In this document: positions 51,500 to 60,898 of the stretch, piece by piece
Position numbering within the stretch: position 1 is the stretch's first letter
Layout: every line of letters begins with the position of its first letter
Assembly: GCF_000282895.1 (NCBI RefSeq)
Contig: NZ_ALBQ01000021.1
Coordinates: 62,001 to 126,000 of the forward strand
Reading direction: 5' to 3'
DNA: 64,000 bases
Source of the DNA: Sphingomonas sp. ATCC 31555
Lineage (GTDB): Bacteria; Pseudomonadota; Alphaproteobacteria; Sphingomonadales; Sphingomonadaceae
The notes under the pieces: model-generated
Seen by the model: the letters and a program-made list of their open reading frames with translations, nothing else
Databases searched by the model: none
Told to the model about the DNA's origin: nothing
Made by a program: the position numbers and the translations under genes

Positions 51500-51859
51500 A
51501 TGACCACCGCGACCACTTCCCGCCAGCGCCCCGCCGCGCTGCTCCTCACCCCCGCCGCCGAGGCGCGCATTGCCGCGCTGATGGCGAAGGCGCCGGAAGG
51601 CACGGTCGGCGTCAAGCTCTCCACCCCGCGCCGCGGCTGTTCGGGGCTGGCCTATTCGGTCGATTATGTCAGCGAAGCCAAGCCGCTCGACGAGAAGATC
51701 GAGACGCCCGGCGGCACCTTCTTCATCGACGGCGCCTCGGTGCTCTATCTGATCGGCTCGACCATGGATTGGGTGGAGGACGATTTCACCGCCGGCTTCG
51801 TGTTCACCAATCCCAATGCCAAGGGCACCTGCGGCTGCGGCGAGAGTTTCATGGTCTGA
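51500..51859 (+). CDS. sufA: HesB/IscA/SufA-type Fe-S carrier protein
   Basis: A 119-residue A-type carrier that receives clusters and passes them to target enzymes. The three cluster-binding cysteines are Cys47 in RRGCSGLAY, and Cys111 and Cys113 in TCGCGESF, the standard CX(n)CGC pattern. The start at 51500 gives the normal family length; an open frame extends upstream through repeat sequence. It closes the suf operon. Confidence 0.93.
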   Translation: MTTATTSRQRPAALLLTPAAEARIAALMAKAPEGTVGVKLSTPRRGCSGLAYSVDYVSEAKPLDEKIETPGGTFFIDGASVLYLIGSTMDWVEDDFTAGFVFTNPNAKGTCGCGESFMV

Positions 51860-51885
51860 CGACGCGGCTGCGTATGTGTCACGAC

Positions 51886-51983
51886 CCTAAACTTCCTAAA
51901 CTTAACACCACCGCAAACGCCCCAGGATCCTAAACTTAAGCCTGCCTGCAAATGCGCAGGAGCCTAAACTTCCTAAACTTAAG
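51886..51983. repeat. CCTAAACTT direct-repeat cluster
   Basis: Two full copies of CCTAAACTTCCTAAACTTAA (51886-51905 and 51963-51982) flank a partial copy CCTAAACTTAAG (51929-51940). A small hairpin CCTGC/GCAGG sits between the last two. The sequence is much more AT-rich than its surroundings. It lies between the sufA stop and the aldo/keto reductase start. It does not resemble a known terminator or promoter; a protein-binding array or dispersed repeat is possible. Confidence 0.7.
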
Positions 51984-52040
51984 CCACACCGCGGCCGGCG
52001 CACAGAACGTCGCCGGTCGGCTGAAACGAGAGGAAAAACA

Positions 52041-53102
52041 ATGCCCTATCCTCAGCCCTGGCATGCCGATGCCGAACGCTATGATGGCCGGATGCCGTAT
52101 CGCCGCTGCGGCGTCAGCGGGCTCGATCTGCCGGCGATCAGCCTCGGGCTCTGGCAGAATTTCGGCGGCGAGGACGTATTCGAAAATGGCCGCGCCATGC
52201 TGCGCCGTGCCTTCGACTGCGGCGTGACGCACTTCGATCTCGCGAACAATTACGGCCCGCCCTACGGCTCGGCCGAGGAGAATTTCGGCCGCGTGCTGGC
52301 GACCGACTTCGCGAGCCACCGTGACGAGCTGATCATCTCGAGCAAGGCGGGCTGGGACATGTGGCCGGGGCCCTATGGGGACGTCGGCGGCAGCAAGAAA
52401 TATCTGATCGCCTCGTGCGACCAGAGCCTCAAGCGGATGGGGCTCGACTATGTCGACATCTTCTACTCGCACCGCGTCGACCCCAAGACGCCGCTGGAAG
52501 AGACGATGGGCGCGCTCGCCCAGATCCACCGCCAGGGCAAGGCGCTATACGTGGGCATCTCCAGCTATTCGCCCGAGCTCACCCGCAAGGCCGCCGCGAT
52601 CCTCGCCGACTACAAAGTGCCGCTCCTTATCCACCAGCCGAGCTATTCGATGCTCAACCGCTGGGTCGAGGAGAGCCTGCTCGATACGCTCGAGGATCTC
52701 GGCACCGGTTGCATCGCCTTTTCGCCGCTGGCGCAGGGAATGCTGACGCGCAAATACCTGAACGGCGTTCCGGAGGATGCGCGCGCGGCAAAGGGCGGCT
52801 CGCTGAACACCGCGCTGCTCTCGGACGAGAACATCGCTCGCATCCGAGCGCTTAACGCCATTGCAGAGAAGCGCGGCCAGACGCTCGCGCAGATGGCGAT
52901 CGCCTGGGTGCTGCGCGATCCCCGTGTGACTTCGGCGCTGGTCGGCGCGCGGACGGTGCAGCAGCTCGACGACTCGCTCGATGCGGTGAAGAACCTCGGC
53001 TTCACCGCCGAGGAACTGGCCGAAATCGATACTCATGCAACCGAAGGCGCGATCGATCTTTGGAAAGTATCGTCCACGCTTGAGGAACTGCCGCAACGAT
53101 GA
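52041..53102 (+). CDS. aldo/keto reductase, YghZ/MgrA type
   Basis: A 353-residue NADPH-dependent reductase of the AKR14-like group (E. coli YghZ, L-glyceraldehyde-3-phosphate reductase). The catalytic tetrad can be traced: Asp in THFDLANNYGPPYG with its Tyr, Lys in LIISSKAG, and His in FYSHRVD. The C-terminal NADPH-binding segment VTSALVGARTVQQLDDSLDAV is typical. Likely role: detoxifying reactive aldehydes such as methylglyoxal. It overlaps the GreA-like gene by ATGA. Confidence 0.9.
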   Translation: MPYPQPWHADAERYDGRMPYRRCGVSGLDLPAISLGLWQNFGGEDVFENGRAMLRRAFDCGVTHFDLANNYGPPYGSAEENFGRVLATDFASHRDELIISSKAGWDMWPGPYGDVGGSKKYLIASCDQSLKRMGLDYVDIFYSHRVDPKTPLEETMGALAQIHRQGKALYVGISSYSPELTRKAAAILADYKVPLLIHQPSYSMLNRWVEESLLDTLEDLGTGCIAFSPLAQGMLTRKYLNGVPEDARAAKGGSLNTALLSDENIARIRALNAIAEKRGQTLAQMAIAWVLRDPRVTSALVGARTVQQLDDSLDAVKNLGFTAEELAEIDTHATEGAIDLWKVSSTLEELPQR

Positions 53103-53560
53103 GCGTCGCCTTCCGTCGCGAGAGCGATGAAGAACACAAGGAACCGAAGTTCGAGCTGCCGCTGCCGGCCGGCCCCAATCTGGTCACCGCGGCGGGGCCG
53201 GCGCTGATCGCGGGCAAGGTCGTGGCGCTGGAGGCCGCGATCGAAGCCGAGGGCGACGCGGAGGCCAGGGAAGGGCTGAAGCGCGAACTGCGCTACTGGA
53301 ACACCCGCGCCGCCACCGCGCAGGTCGCGCCGGCTATCGAAGACGGCGTTGCGGGTATCGGGGCGCGGGTGCGGATCAAGCTGAATGGACGCGAGCGGGT
53401 TATCGAAATCGTCGGGCATGACGAGGCCGATCCCAGCGCGGACCGGCTGGCCTTCCAGGCTCCGCTCGCGCACGCGCTGCTCGGCGCGGAGGAAGGGGAG
53501 CGGATCGATTTCGGCGGGAAGTCGGAAGCGATAGAAGTATTGGCGGTGGAGGCCATGTAG
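53099..53560 (+). CDS. GreA/GreB-family transcription factor-like protein
   Basis: A 153-residue protein with an N-terminal helical segment (about residues 35-70, EAAIEAEGDAEAREGLKRELRYW) and a C-terminal GreA/GreB-type FKBP-like domain (IGARVRIKLNGRERVIEIVG, then SPLAHALLGAEEGERIDF with a conserved-type gene ending). True Gre factors rescue backtracked RNA polymerase using acidic residues at the coiled-coil tip; this shorter variant may bind the polymerase without full cleavage activity. It overlaps the reductase gene and is followed by a repeat hairpin. Confidence 0.78.
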   Translation: MSVAFRRESDEEHKEPKFELPLPAGPNLVTAAGPALIAGKVVALEAAIEAEGDAEAREGLKRELRYWNTRAATAQVAPAIEDGVAGIGARVRIKLNGRERVIEIVGHDEADPSADRLAFQAPLAHALLGAEEGERIDFGGKSEAIEVLAVEAM

Positions 53561-53575
53561 CAGCCGGAGGGCGTT

Positions 53576-53604
53576 CCTCCCTCTCGCCGTGTGGGAGAGG
53601 GAGG
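53576..53604. repeat. REP-like hairpin between convergent genes
   Basis: CCTCCCTCTC (53576-53585) pairs perfectly with GAGAGGGAGG (53595-53604), and GCGCC/GGCGC follows (53607-53619). It is related to the sufD/sufS hairpins and lies between the convergent GreA-like and FAH-family genes, where it can also act as a terminator. Confidence 0.75.
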
Positions 53605-53650
53605 AAGCGCCGAAGGCGCGGAAGGGTGAAGGGGATTGTTCCCCTTCAGA

Positions 53651-54502
53651 TCACCCCTCGAGCTTGGCCAGATCGAAGGCGATCACATCCTGCCGCTGCG
53701 TGCCGAGACCGGCGATGCCGAGCTCCATCACGTCGCCGGGCTTGAGGAAGATCTTCTCCGGCTTCTGGCCCTCGCCCACGCCCGGGGGCGTGCCAGTGAT
53801 CAGCAGGTCGCCGGGGTGGAGCGTGATGAAGCGGCTCATATACGCGATGCATTCCGCCACCGGGAAGATCATCGTCGACGTGTTGCCGGTCTGCATGCGC
53901 TTGCCGTTGAGGTCCAGATACATGTCCAGCGCCTGGCAGTCGGCGATCTCGTCCGCCGTGACCAGCCACGGGCCTACCGGACCGAAGGTGTCGCAGCCCT
54001 TGCCCTTGTCCCACTGGCTACCCAATTCCTTCTGGAAGGCGCGCTCGGAAACGTCGTTGGCGAGGACATAGCCGGCGACATGATCCAGCGCATCGGCTTG
54101 GTCGACATAGCGGCAGGTCTTGCCGATAATCACGCCCAGCTCGACTTCCCAGTCGCTCTTTTCGGAGCCCTTGGGGATCATCACGGGATCATTCGGGCCA
54201 GTCAGGCACGAGATCGCCTTGGTGAAGAAGATCGGCTCGGGCGGCGGCTCGAGGCCGGCTTCGCGGGCGTGGTCGGCATAGTTGAGGCCGATGGCCAGGA
54301 ACTTGCCGATGCCGGCGACCGGTACGCCCAGGCGTGGATTGCCCTCGACGATGGGCAGGGTAGTGGGGTCAACGGCGCGAATTCGTTCGATCACGTCGAC
54401 GGTAAGGTCGGGCACCAGCCCGGACAGATCACGGATACGGCCGTCCGAATCCAGCAGGCCGGGCTTTTCGGCACCGCGCGGACCGTAGCGAAGCAACTTC
54501 AT
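53651..54502 (-). CDS. fumarylacetoacetate hydrolase family protein
   Basis: A 283-residue metal-dependent enzyme of the FAH superfamily (fumarylpyruvate/acylpyruvate hydrolases, oxaloacetate decarboxylases and ureidoglycolate lyases). Conserved elements are AIGLNYADHAREAG, the metal-binding Glu pair around DWEVELGVIIGK, GYVLANDVSERAFQ and the closing DLLITGTPPGVGEG. The ATG at 54502 starts the usual KLLRYGPRGAEKPGLLD. The exact substrate is not decidable. It ends at a repeat hairpin shared with the convergent GreA-like gene. Confidence 0.9.
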   Translation of the reverse strand: MKLLRYGPRGAEKPGLLDSDGRIRDLSGLVPDLTVDVIERIRAVDPTTLPIVEGNPRLGVPVAGIGKFLAIGLNYADHAREAGLEPPPEPIFFTKAISCLTGPNDPVMIPKGSEKSDWEVELGVIIGKTCRYVDQADALDHVAGYVLANDVSERAFQKELGSQWDKGKGCDTFGPVGPWLVTADEIADCQALDMYLDLNGKRMQTGNTSTMIFPVAECIAYMSRFITLHPGDLLITGTPPGVGEGQKPEKIFLKPGDVMELGIAGLGTQRQDVIAFDLAKLEG

Positions 54503-54630
54503 GCAAGCGTCCTCAATTGGGGATGAAAGACGATTGCGCGATAGCGCCAAATTGCAGACTTGCCAAAGCGCGATTTGCGACGGCGTCTCAAAATATGAGA
54601 CTGCACATCATAAACCGCGTTGGAGAGGGT

Positions 54631-54918
54631 TCAGCCCACCCGGCGCAGGTGCTTCCCGCCATATCGCTGCCCGAGATAGGCAGTGAGGCGCTGGAGATAG
54701 TTGCGTGCGTTGCTCGCCTTGTCCGGGCAGCAGGGCAGCGGGTTCTTGCTGATCCCGGCGGCACGTCGCTCGACCTTCTGGCACAGCAGTTCGATATCCT
54801 GGCGCGAAAGCAGGTTCTTCTCCCGCATCACGCACAACAGGCTTTCGAGGATGATCAGGCTCTCGTCACCCGCCTCCACTGGGGGCAGTTGAGCCATTTG
54901 TGAGTCGTTCTGCGACAC
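54631..54918 (-). CDS. small hypothetical protein, 95 aa
   Basis: A short cytoplasmic protein I cannot assign. It has an acidic, helical first half (GDESLIILESLLCVMREKNLLSRQDIELLCQKVERR) and a basic end, with cysteines at CPDKASN and CVMREK. Codon use and the lack of a better frame support it, though its size leaves doubt. It sits alone between the FAH-family gene and the efflux operon's last gene on the same strand. Confidence 0.5.
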   Translation of the reverse strand: MSQNDSQMAQLPPVEAGDESLIILESLLCVMREKNLLSRQDIELLCQKVERRAAGISKNPLPCCPDKASNARNYLQRLTAYLGQRYGGKHLRRVG

Positions 54919-54978
54919 CGCACCTCTCCTTCACTATTGGATCCAGAGAGTATGCGGATTTTCGCAGGTAGCAAGAGC

Positions 54979-56409
54979 TCAGTCGAGCCCGCCGCCTAAG
55001 GTTCTATACAGCGTTACCAGATTGCTCGCGCGGTTCAGACGAGTCGTGACGAGTTGCTGTTCTGCGGCATAAGCAGTGCGCTGCGAATCCAAGGCGGTCA
55101 GGAAGGAATCGACGCCGGCACGATAGCGTGCGTCCGAAAGGCGGGCGGCGACTTCGGCGGCTTGAGCCCGTGCCGCCTGCGCCCGAACCTGCTCGTCGAT
55201 CGTCCCGCGTTGCGCCAGTGCATCGGCCACTTCGCGAAACGCCGTCTGGATCGTCTTGCGATAAGTGGCGACCGCGCCTTCGCGCGCGGCCTTGTAGTAA
55301 TCGAGATTCGCCTCGTTCTTCCCGAAGTTGAAGATGTTCAGCGAAGCGGTGGGGGATACCGTGTAGGTATCCGTGCCCGATCCGAACAGCTTGCCGATCG
55401 TCGACGCAATCGATCCAACCGTGGCGGTGAGCGACAGGCTGGGGAAGAAGGCGGCGCGCGCTGCGCCGATATTGGCGTTCTGGGCAATCAACTGATGCTC
55501 GGCTTGCAGCACGTCCGGCCTGCGCAGCAGCACCTCGGACGGGACGTTGCCGGGCAGTGCGTCGATCGTGGCTCGGGCTTCGCCCAGTGTTTCGGGCAGC
55601 AGAGTCTCCGGTACCGGCGCGCCGGTGAGCAGCTGAAGGGCGTTCACGTCCTGCGCGATGCGCGTCTTCGCCGTCGCAACGTCGTTGCGTGCTGATTCAT
55701 AGTTCGTCTCGGCCTGGCGCGATTCGAGTTCGGACGCGGTGCCAATGCGGAACTGCGCGCGCGTTAGCTCCAGCGACTGTTCGAACGCCTTGAGCGTGCG
55801 TTCGGCGATCACCAACTGCTCGCGATCCGAAGCGAGGGTGAGCCAGGCGCTGGCGATTTCACCAATTAACGTGACGCGGGTGGCCCGTTGCGCTTCGCTG
55901 CTGGCGAAATACTGTTCCTGCGCAGCGCGGCTGAGGTTGCGCACCCGGCCGAACAGATCGAGCTCGAACGAGGTTATCCCTGCGGAGACGCTGAAATTTT
56001 GAATGTCCTGCACGCCGCCGCTGCCCAGCGCGCCGCCGGCACTGGCCGCGAACTGCGCGGTGTTGGTGTAGGTGCCCGTGCCGCTCACGCCGAGCGCGGG
56101 GAACAGGTCCGCACGCTGGGCGCGGTACTGTGCCCGTGCCTGCAGCACGTTGGCGGCGGCGAGGCGCAGGTCCTGGTTGTTGTCGAGGCCCAGCTGGATC
56201 ACCTGGCGCAGACGCTCGTCGAGGAAGAAGTCGCGCCAGCCGATCTTGCTGACGTCCGGCGCGTCGGTGGCGGCGACCGGGTAGACGCCGCCTTGGGGGA
56301 GAGCCGCCGGTACCGCAGGCTCGGGCCGGCTGTACTTGGGGGCGAGGTTGCAGGCTGAAAGTGCGGTGCTCGCGGCCAAGGCGAGGAGCAGGGGGAAGCG
56401 GTTGGTCAC
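54979..56409 (-). CDS. RND efflux outer-membrane channel (OprM/NodT family)
   Basis: A 476-residue outer-membrane lipoprotein that forms the exit duct of a tripartite drug pump. The lipobox is LSACNLAPKY (Cys20). Two copies of the family repeat, rich in long coiled helices (for example QDLRLAAANVLQARAQYRAQRADLFPALGVSG and the later SLSLTATVGS unit), build the alpha-barrel. RRPDVLQAEHQLIAQNANIGAARAAFFPS is the canonical NodT signature. It is last in the acrA-acrB-oprM operon, five bases after acrB. Confidence 0.93.
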   Translation of the reverse strand: MTNRFPLLLALAASTALSACNLAPKYSRPEPAVPAALPQGGVYPVAATDAPDVSKIGWRDFFLDERLRQVIQLGLDNNQDLRLAAANVLQARAQYRAQRADLFPALGVSGTGTYTNTAQFAASAGGALGSGGVQDIQNFSVSAGITSFELDLFGRVRNLSRAAQEQYFASSEAQRATRVTLIGEIASAWLTLASDREQLVIAERTLKAFEQSLELTRAQFRIGTASELESRQAETNYESARNDVATAKTRIAQDVNALQLLTGAPVPETLLPETLGEARATIDALPGNVPSEVLLRRPDVLQAEHQLIAQNANIGAARAAFFPSLSLTATVGSIASTIGKLFGSGTDTYTVSPTASLNIFNFGKNEANLDYYKAAREGAVATYRKTIQTAFREVADALAQRGTIDEQVRAQAARAQAAEVAARLSDARYRAGVDSFLTALDSQRTAYAAEQQLVTTRLNRASNLVTLYRTLGGGLD

Positions 56410-56414
56410 GGCCG

Positions 56415-59400
56415 TCAGGCTCCCTGGGGCGCCGGAGCGCCGCCGTCATGGGTGGTTGCGGGGGGCATCTCGTCCTTCGGGCGGCGGCGATCAAACATGC
56501 GGCGCACCACGACGAAGAACATCGGCACCAGGAAGATGGCGAGCACCGTGGCGGAGAGCATGCCACCCACGACCGAGCGTCCGATGGCGTTCTGGCCACC
56601 TGCGCCTGCGCCCGTGGAGATTGCCAGCGGCAGCACGCCGAAGATGAACGCCAGGCTGGTCATCAAAATGGGGCGAAGACGCAGCTTGGCAGCCTCGACC
56701 GCGGCGTCGAAGGCACTCATGCCTTCCCGCATCCGTTCCTCGGCGAACTCGACGATCAGGATCGCGTTTTTCGCCGAGACGCCGATCGTGGTGATCAGGC
56801 CGACCTGCAGGTAAATGTCATTGTTGAGGCCCGTCAGCCACGCAGCTAGCAGCGCGCCGATCACGCCGAGCGGCACCACCAGGATGACCGAGATCGGCAC
56901 CGACCAGCTTTCGTAAAGCGCCGCGAGGCAGAGGAACACGATCAGCAGCGACAGCGCGTAGAGTGCGGGCGCCTGGCCGCCGGAGAGGCGCTCCTCGTAC
57001 GAAAGGCCAGTCCATTCGAGCTGGGTGCCTGGCGGAAGCTTGGCATGAATTGCCTCCATCGCCGCCATTGCATCACCAGTCGACACGCCTGGGGCAGGCG
57101 AGCCGAGGATTTCCATCGCCGGCAGGCCGTTATAGCGAGTCAGCTGCACCGGCGCCTGTTCCCAGCTGAGCGTGGAGAAGGCGGTGAACGGCGTCATCGT
57201 GCCCGAAGGGCCGCGTACGAACAGGTTCGCGATATCCTCCGGCGCCAAACGATACGGGGCGTCCGCTTGGACATAGACGCGTTTGACGCGGCCGCGATCG
57301 ACGAAGTCGTTGACATAGGCTCCGCCCCAGGCGGCGGCGATGGTATTGTTGACCGACGACAGCTCCAGGCCAAGCGCTTTTGCCTTGTCCTGATCGACGT
57401 CCACCTTGAGCTGCGGCGCGTCTTCCAGCGAATTCGGGCGCACGCCGACCAGGCGCTTGTCCTGCATCGCCATACCCAGCATCATGTTGCGAGCCTGCAA
57501 CAGGCGCTCATGACCGATGCCGCCAGTATCGACGAGCTGCAGATCGAAGCCTGTCGCATTGCCGAGTTCCTGCACCGCCGGCGGAGTGACCGCGAAGATC
57601 AGGCCGTCGCGATACTGCGAGAAGGCGCCCATGGCCCGGCCGACCATCGACTGCGCCGAATTGGCGGCGCCCGAACGGTCCGCCCAGTCCTTCAGCGGGA
57701 TGAACACCAGGCCGCTGTTCTGGCCGGAGCCGGCGAAGCTGAAGCCGTTGATGGTGAACACGCCCTGGACGTTGCCGCCTTCCTGCTTCAGGAAGTGGTC
57801 GCGGACGAGTTCCAGGCCTTTTTCGGTTCGCGTCGAAGTGGCGCCGGCTGGACCCTGTACCAGCGCGATGGCAATGCCTTGATCTTCCTCGGGCAGGAAG
57901 CCCGACGGCAGCCGCAGGAACAGGAAGGCCATGCCGCCGATGATCAGCAGGTAGACCAGACCCGAGCGCTTCCAGCTGCGGGCGGTGCTGCGCACGCCCC
58001 TTTCGTAGCGGCGCTGGCCATTGTCGAACTTCTCGTTGAACCAGCGGAAGAAGCGCGCGAGCGGCCCTTTGCCTTCACCCTTGCTTGGATCGTGCGGCTT
58101 GAGGATGGTGGCGCAGAGCGCGGGAGTAAGCACCAGCGCGACGAAGACCGAGAGCACCATAGCCGAGACAATGGTGATGGAAAACTGGCGATAAATCACG
58201 CCCGTGGAGCCGCCGAAGAACGCCATCGGCAGGAACACTGCCGACAGCACCAGGGCGACGCCGACCAGCGCGCTGGTAATCTCGTCCATCGACTTGCGGG
58301 CCGCGTCGATCGGGCTGAGATGCTCGGTGGTGATCAGGCGTTCGACATTTTCGACGACGACGATCGCATCGTCGACGAGCAGACCGATCGCCAGCACCAT
58401 GCCGAACAGGGTGAGCGTGTTGATCGAGTAGCCGGCGATCGCCATCACCGCGAAGGTGCCGAGCAGTACGACCGGCACGGCGATCGTCGGGATAAGCGTC
58501 GCGCGGAAGTTCTGCAGGAAGAGGAACATCACCAGGAAGACAAGCACCACCGCTTCGATCAGCGTGTGCACAACCTGCTCGACCGAAAGGCGGACGAACG
58601 GCGTGGTGTCGTACGGATAGATGACCTTGATGTCGGCGGGGAAGGTCTTAGCGATCTCGTTGACGCGCGCCTTGACCAGATCCACCGTGCTCAGCGCATT
58701 CGCGCCGGGCGCGAGCTTGATGCCGAGACCGGCGCCAGGCTTGCCGTTCCACTTCGAATCGAAGCCGTAGTTTTCGGCACCCATCTCCACCCGGGCAACG
58801 TCACCCAAGCGCACAACCGAGCCGTCGCTGCCGCTCTTCAGGCGAACCTGGGCGAACTGGTCCGGCGTCGTCAGGCGCGATTGCACAGAGACGGTGGCGT
58901 TGAGCATCTGCTCCTTGGGTGCGGGCTGCGCGCCCAACTGACCGGCAGAGACCTGCGCATTCTGCGCGCGAATCGCTGTGGTCACGTCGTCCACGGTCAG
59001 GGCGTATTTGGTGAGCTTCACCGGATCGACCCAGACGCGCATCGCATATTGCGAGCCGAACACCTGCGTGTCGCCCACGCCGTTCACGCGGGACAGCGGA
59101 TCCTGCAGCTTCGATACGGCGTAATCGGCAAGATCGGTGCCGCTGTGCGAGCCGTCTTCCGAATAGAGGCCGATCACCACCAGGAAGTTCTGGGTGGCCT
59201 TGGCGACCTGGATGCCCTGCTGCTGCACTTCCTGCGGCAGGAGCGGGGTGGCCGCCTGCAGCTTGTTCTGCACCTGCACCTGGGCGATGTCCGGATCGGT
59301 GCCCTGCTCGAAGGTCAGCGTGATCGTCACCGTGCCAGCAGACGACGAGGAGGACGAGAAGTAGCGAAGGTGGTCGATTCCCTTCATCTGCTGCTCGATG

Positions 59401-59591
59401 ATCTGCGTCGTCGTGTTTTCCAGCGTCTTCGCATCCGCACCCGGATAGGTCGCGGTGATCGAGACGGCGGGCGGCGCGATGGCGGGGAACTGCGCGATCG
59501 GCAGGCTGCGGATCGCGAGGATGCCCGCCAGCATGATGATGATCGCGATGACCCACGCGAAGATGGGTCGATCGATGAAATAGCGCGACAT
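56415..59591 (-). CDS. acrB: RND multidrug efflux transporter (AcrB/HAE1 type)
   Basis: A 1058-residue inner-membrane proton/drug antiporter that pumps hydrophobic compounds out through the OprM-type channel. It starts [22 protein letters not shown] as all HAE1 proteins do. The proton-relay pair of TM4 is visible in [19 protein letters not shown]. Two halves with six membrane segments each flank large periplasmic porter and docking loops ([17 protein letters not shown]). It lies six bases after acrA, and its expression is probably repressed by the divergent TetR protein. Confidence 0.96.
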   Translation of the reverse strand: MSRYFIDRPIFAWVIAIIIMLAGILAIRSLPIAQFPAIAPPAVSITATYPGADAKTLENTTTQIIEQQMKGIDHLRYFSSSSSSAGTVTITLTFEQGTDPDIAQVQVQNKLQAATPLLPQEVQQQGIQVAKATQNFLVVIGLYSEDGSHSGTDLADYAVSKLQDPLSRVNGVGDTQVFGSQYAMRVWVDPVKLTKYALTVDDVTTAIRAQNAQVSAGQLGAQPAPKEQMLNATVSVQSRLTTPDQFAQVRLKSGSDGSVVRLGDVARVEMGAENYGFDSKWNGKPGAGLGIKLAPGANALSTVDLVKARVNEIAKTFPADIKVIYPYDTTPFVRLSVEQVVHTLIEAVVLVFLVMFLFLQNFRATLIPTIAVPVVLLGTFAVMAIAGYSINTLTLFGMVLAIGLLVDDAIVVVENVERLITTEHLSPIDAARKSMDEITSALVGVALVLSAVFLPMAFFGGSTGVIYRQFSITIVSAMVLSVFVALVLTPALCATILKPHDPSKGEGKGPLARFFRWFNEKFDNGQRRYERGVRSTARSWKRSGLVYLLIIGGMAFLFLRLPSGFLPEEDQGIAIALVQGPAGATSTRTEKGLELVRDHFLKQEGGNVQGVFTINGFSFAGSGQNSGLVFIPLKDWADRSGAANSAQSMVGRAMGAFSQYRDGLIFAVTPPAVQELGNATGFDLQLVDTGGIGHERLLQARNMMLGMAMQDKRLVGVRPNSLEDAPQLKVDVDQDKAKALGLELSSVNNTIAAAWGGAYVNDFVDRGRVKRVYVQADAPYRLAPEDIANLFVRGPSGTMTPFTAFSTLSWEQAPVQLTRYNGLPAMEILGSPAPGVSTGDAMAAMEAIHAKLPPGTQLEWTGLSYEERLSGGQAPALYALSLLIVFLCLAALYESWSVPISVILVVPLGVIGALLAAWLTGLNNDIYLQVGLITTIGVSAKNAILIVEFAEERMREGMSAFDAAVEAAKLRLRPILMTSLAFIFGVLPLAISTGAGAGGQNAIGRSVVGGMLSATVLAIFLVPMFFVVVRRMFDRRRPKDEMPPATTHDGGAPAPQGA

Positions 59592-59597
59592 GGGGCT

Positions 59598-60797
59598 TTA
59601 CTTCCCTTGGGCGGGAGCGGCGGCGCCCGGCTGGCCCTGCGCGGGCTTGGCGTTCGGGTTCCAGGGCTGCGGCGTCACCGGCATGCCCGGCCGCAGCATC
59701 ATGGCGCCTTCAACGATGACCTTGTCGCCCGGCTTGAGGCCGCTGGTGACGATCCAGGCGTCGCCGGCGGTCCGGCTGGTCTGGATCGGCCGCGGCTCGA
59801 TTTTGTTTTCGGCGCCTACCACCAGCACGGTGGGGTTGCCACGCTCGTCACGGCTCACCGCGCGCTGTGGCACCAGCATCGCATTCTGCTGCGTGCCCTC
59901 GACGATGCGGGCGCGCACGAACATGCCCGGCAGCAACAGGCCGTTGGGGTTCGGGAACAGCGCGCGGATCACCTGGCTGCCCGTGGTCTCGTCGACCGTC
60001 ACGTCGGCGAATCGTAGCGTGCCCTGCGGACCATAGTCGCTGCCGTCTTCCAGCTTCAGCGCAACCTTGGCGTTACCGTCGCGGGCGACCTGGCCAGCCA
60101 TGATCTGCTGGCGCAGCTTGAGCAGGTCGGCGCTCGATTGCTGGATGTCGACATAGATGGGGTCGAGCCGCTGGATCGTCGTCAGCGCATTGGTTTGCGC
60201 GGCGGAGACCAGCGCACCCGTGGTGGAAACCGAACGCCCGATGCGGCCGCTGATCGGCGCTCTAATGGTGGTGCGAGCAAGATCGATTTCCGCCGTCCGC
60301 ACTGCGGCCTGCTGCGAAGCGACGTCAGCGCGCGCCTGCGCGGCGCTGGCGACGGCGTTCTCATATTCCTGCTTCGAAATCGCGTTGATCTTGACCAGTT
60401 CGCCGTAGCGTCTGGCCAGCGCTTCCGTGGAAGCGATCGTCGCCTGGGCACGGGTCAGCGCGGCGCGGGCGCTGGCCACGGCGGCACGATAGGGGGCAGC
60501 ATCGATCCGGTAGAGTGGCTGGCCCTGGCGCACCATGTCGCCTTCGGTGAACAGGCGGTCGAGGATGATGCCGTTGACCTGGGGGCGGACTTCCGAGCTC
60601 TCATAGGGGCTCAGCCGACCCGGAAGTTCACTGGTCAGCGGCACTGCCTGCTGCTGGACCGTGACATAGGATACCGGGGGTGGGCCTGCCTGACCGCCGG
60701 GGCCACCAGGCCCTCCGGCGCCCTGCTGCTGGGGCTGACTGCCACAAGCGGCGAGTGCAAGCGCGAGTGCCGGCGCGGTGTGACGGAAAAAAGTCAT
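59598..60797 (-). CDS. acrA: RND efflux periplasmic adaptor (AcrA type)
   Basis: A 399-residue membrane-fusion lipoprotein (lipobox LAACGSQ, Cys18 or so) that links AcrB to the outer channel. Order of parts: lipoyl half-motif PLTSELPGRLSPYESSEVRPQVNG, coiled-coil hairpin (about 95-165), matching lipoyl half RAPISGRIGRS, and beta-barrel and proximal domains ending GDKVIVEGAMMLRPGMPV. A Gly/Pro/Gln-rich linker follows the lipobox. It is first in the operon and starts 25 bases from the palindromic operator. Confidence 0.94.
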   Translation of the reverse strand: MTFFRHTAPALALALAACGSQPQQQGAGGPGGPGGQAGPPPVSYVTVQQQAVPLTSELPGRLSPYESSEVRPQVNGIILDRLFTEGDMVRQGQPLYRIDAAPYRAAVASARAALTRAQATIASTEALARRYGELVKINAISKQEYENAVASAAQARADVASQQAAVRTAEIDLARTTIRAPISGRIGRSVSTTGALVSAAQTNALTTIQRLDPIYVDIQQSSADLLKLRQQIMAGQVARDGNAKVALKLEDGSDYGPQGTLRFADVTVDETTGSQVIRALFPNPNGLLLPGMFVRARIVEGTQQNAMLVPQRAVSRDERGNPTVLVVGAENKIEPRPIQTSRTAGDAWIVTSGLKPGDKVIVEGAMMLRPGMPVTPQPWNPNAKPAQGQPGAAAPAQGK

Positions 60798-60821
60798 GCT
60801 AAGGCCTGCCGTTTGATATAT

Positions 60822-60841
60822 GTGAGCGAACGTTCACTCAC
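60822..60841. promoter_or_regulatory. palindromic operator of the acrAB-tetR region
   Basis: GTGAGCGAACGTTCACTCAC is a 20-base palindrome with one pair of mismatched positions, centred on GAACGTTC. It lies 24 bases upstream of acrA and 58 bases upstream of the TetR gene. A half-site GTGAGTGAC repeats at 60860-60868, and a TTGACC -35-like element (minus strand, 60876-60871) would place this site near the acrA transcription start. This is the standard form of a TetR/AcrR repressor target. Confidence 0.72.
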
Positions 60842-60898
60842 ATTTTCCGCTACTGCGAAGTGAGTGACTCGGTCAAGATGGTTTTATAGGGGAGTCGA

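Noticed and set aside
51369..51983. CRISPR array near sufA
   Set aside because: Repeats are few, of different families, partly palindromic, and without regular unique spacers or cas genes.
57045..60017. 990-codon open frame antisense to acrB/acrA
   Set aside because: Low-complexity Arg/Asp/His-rich translation opposite two complete, well-recognised genes.
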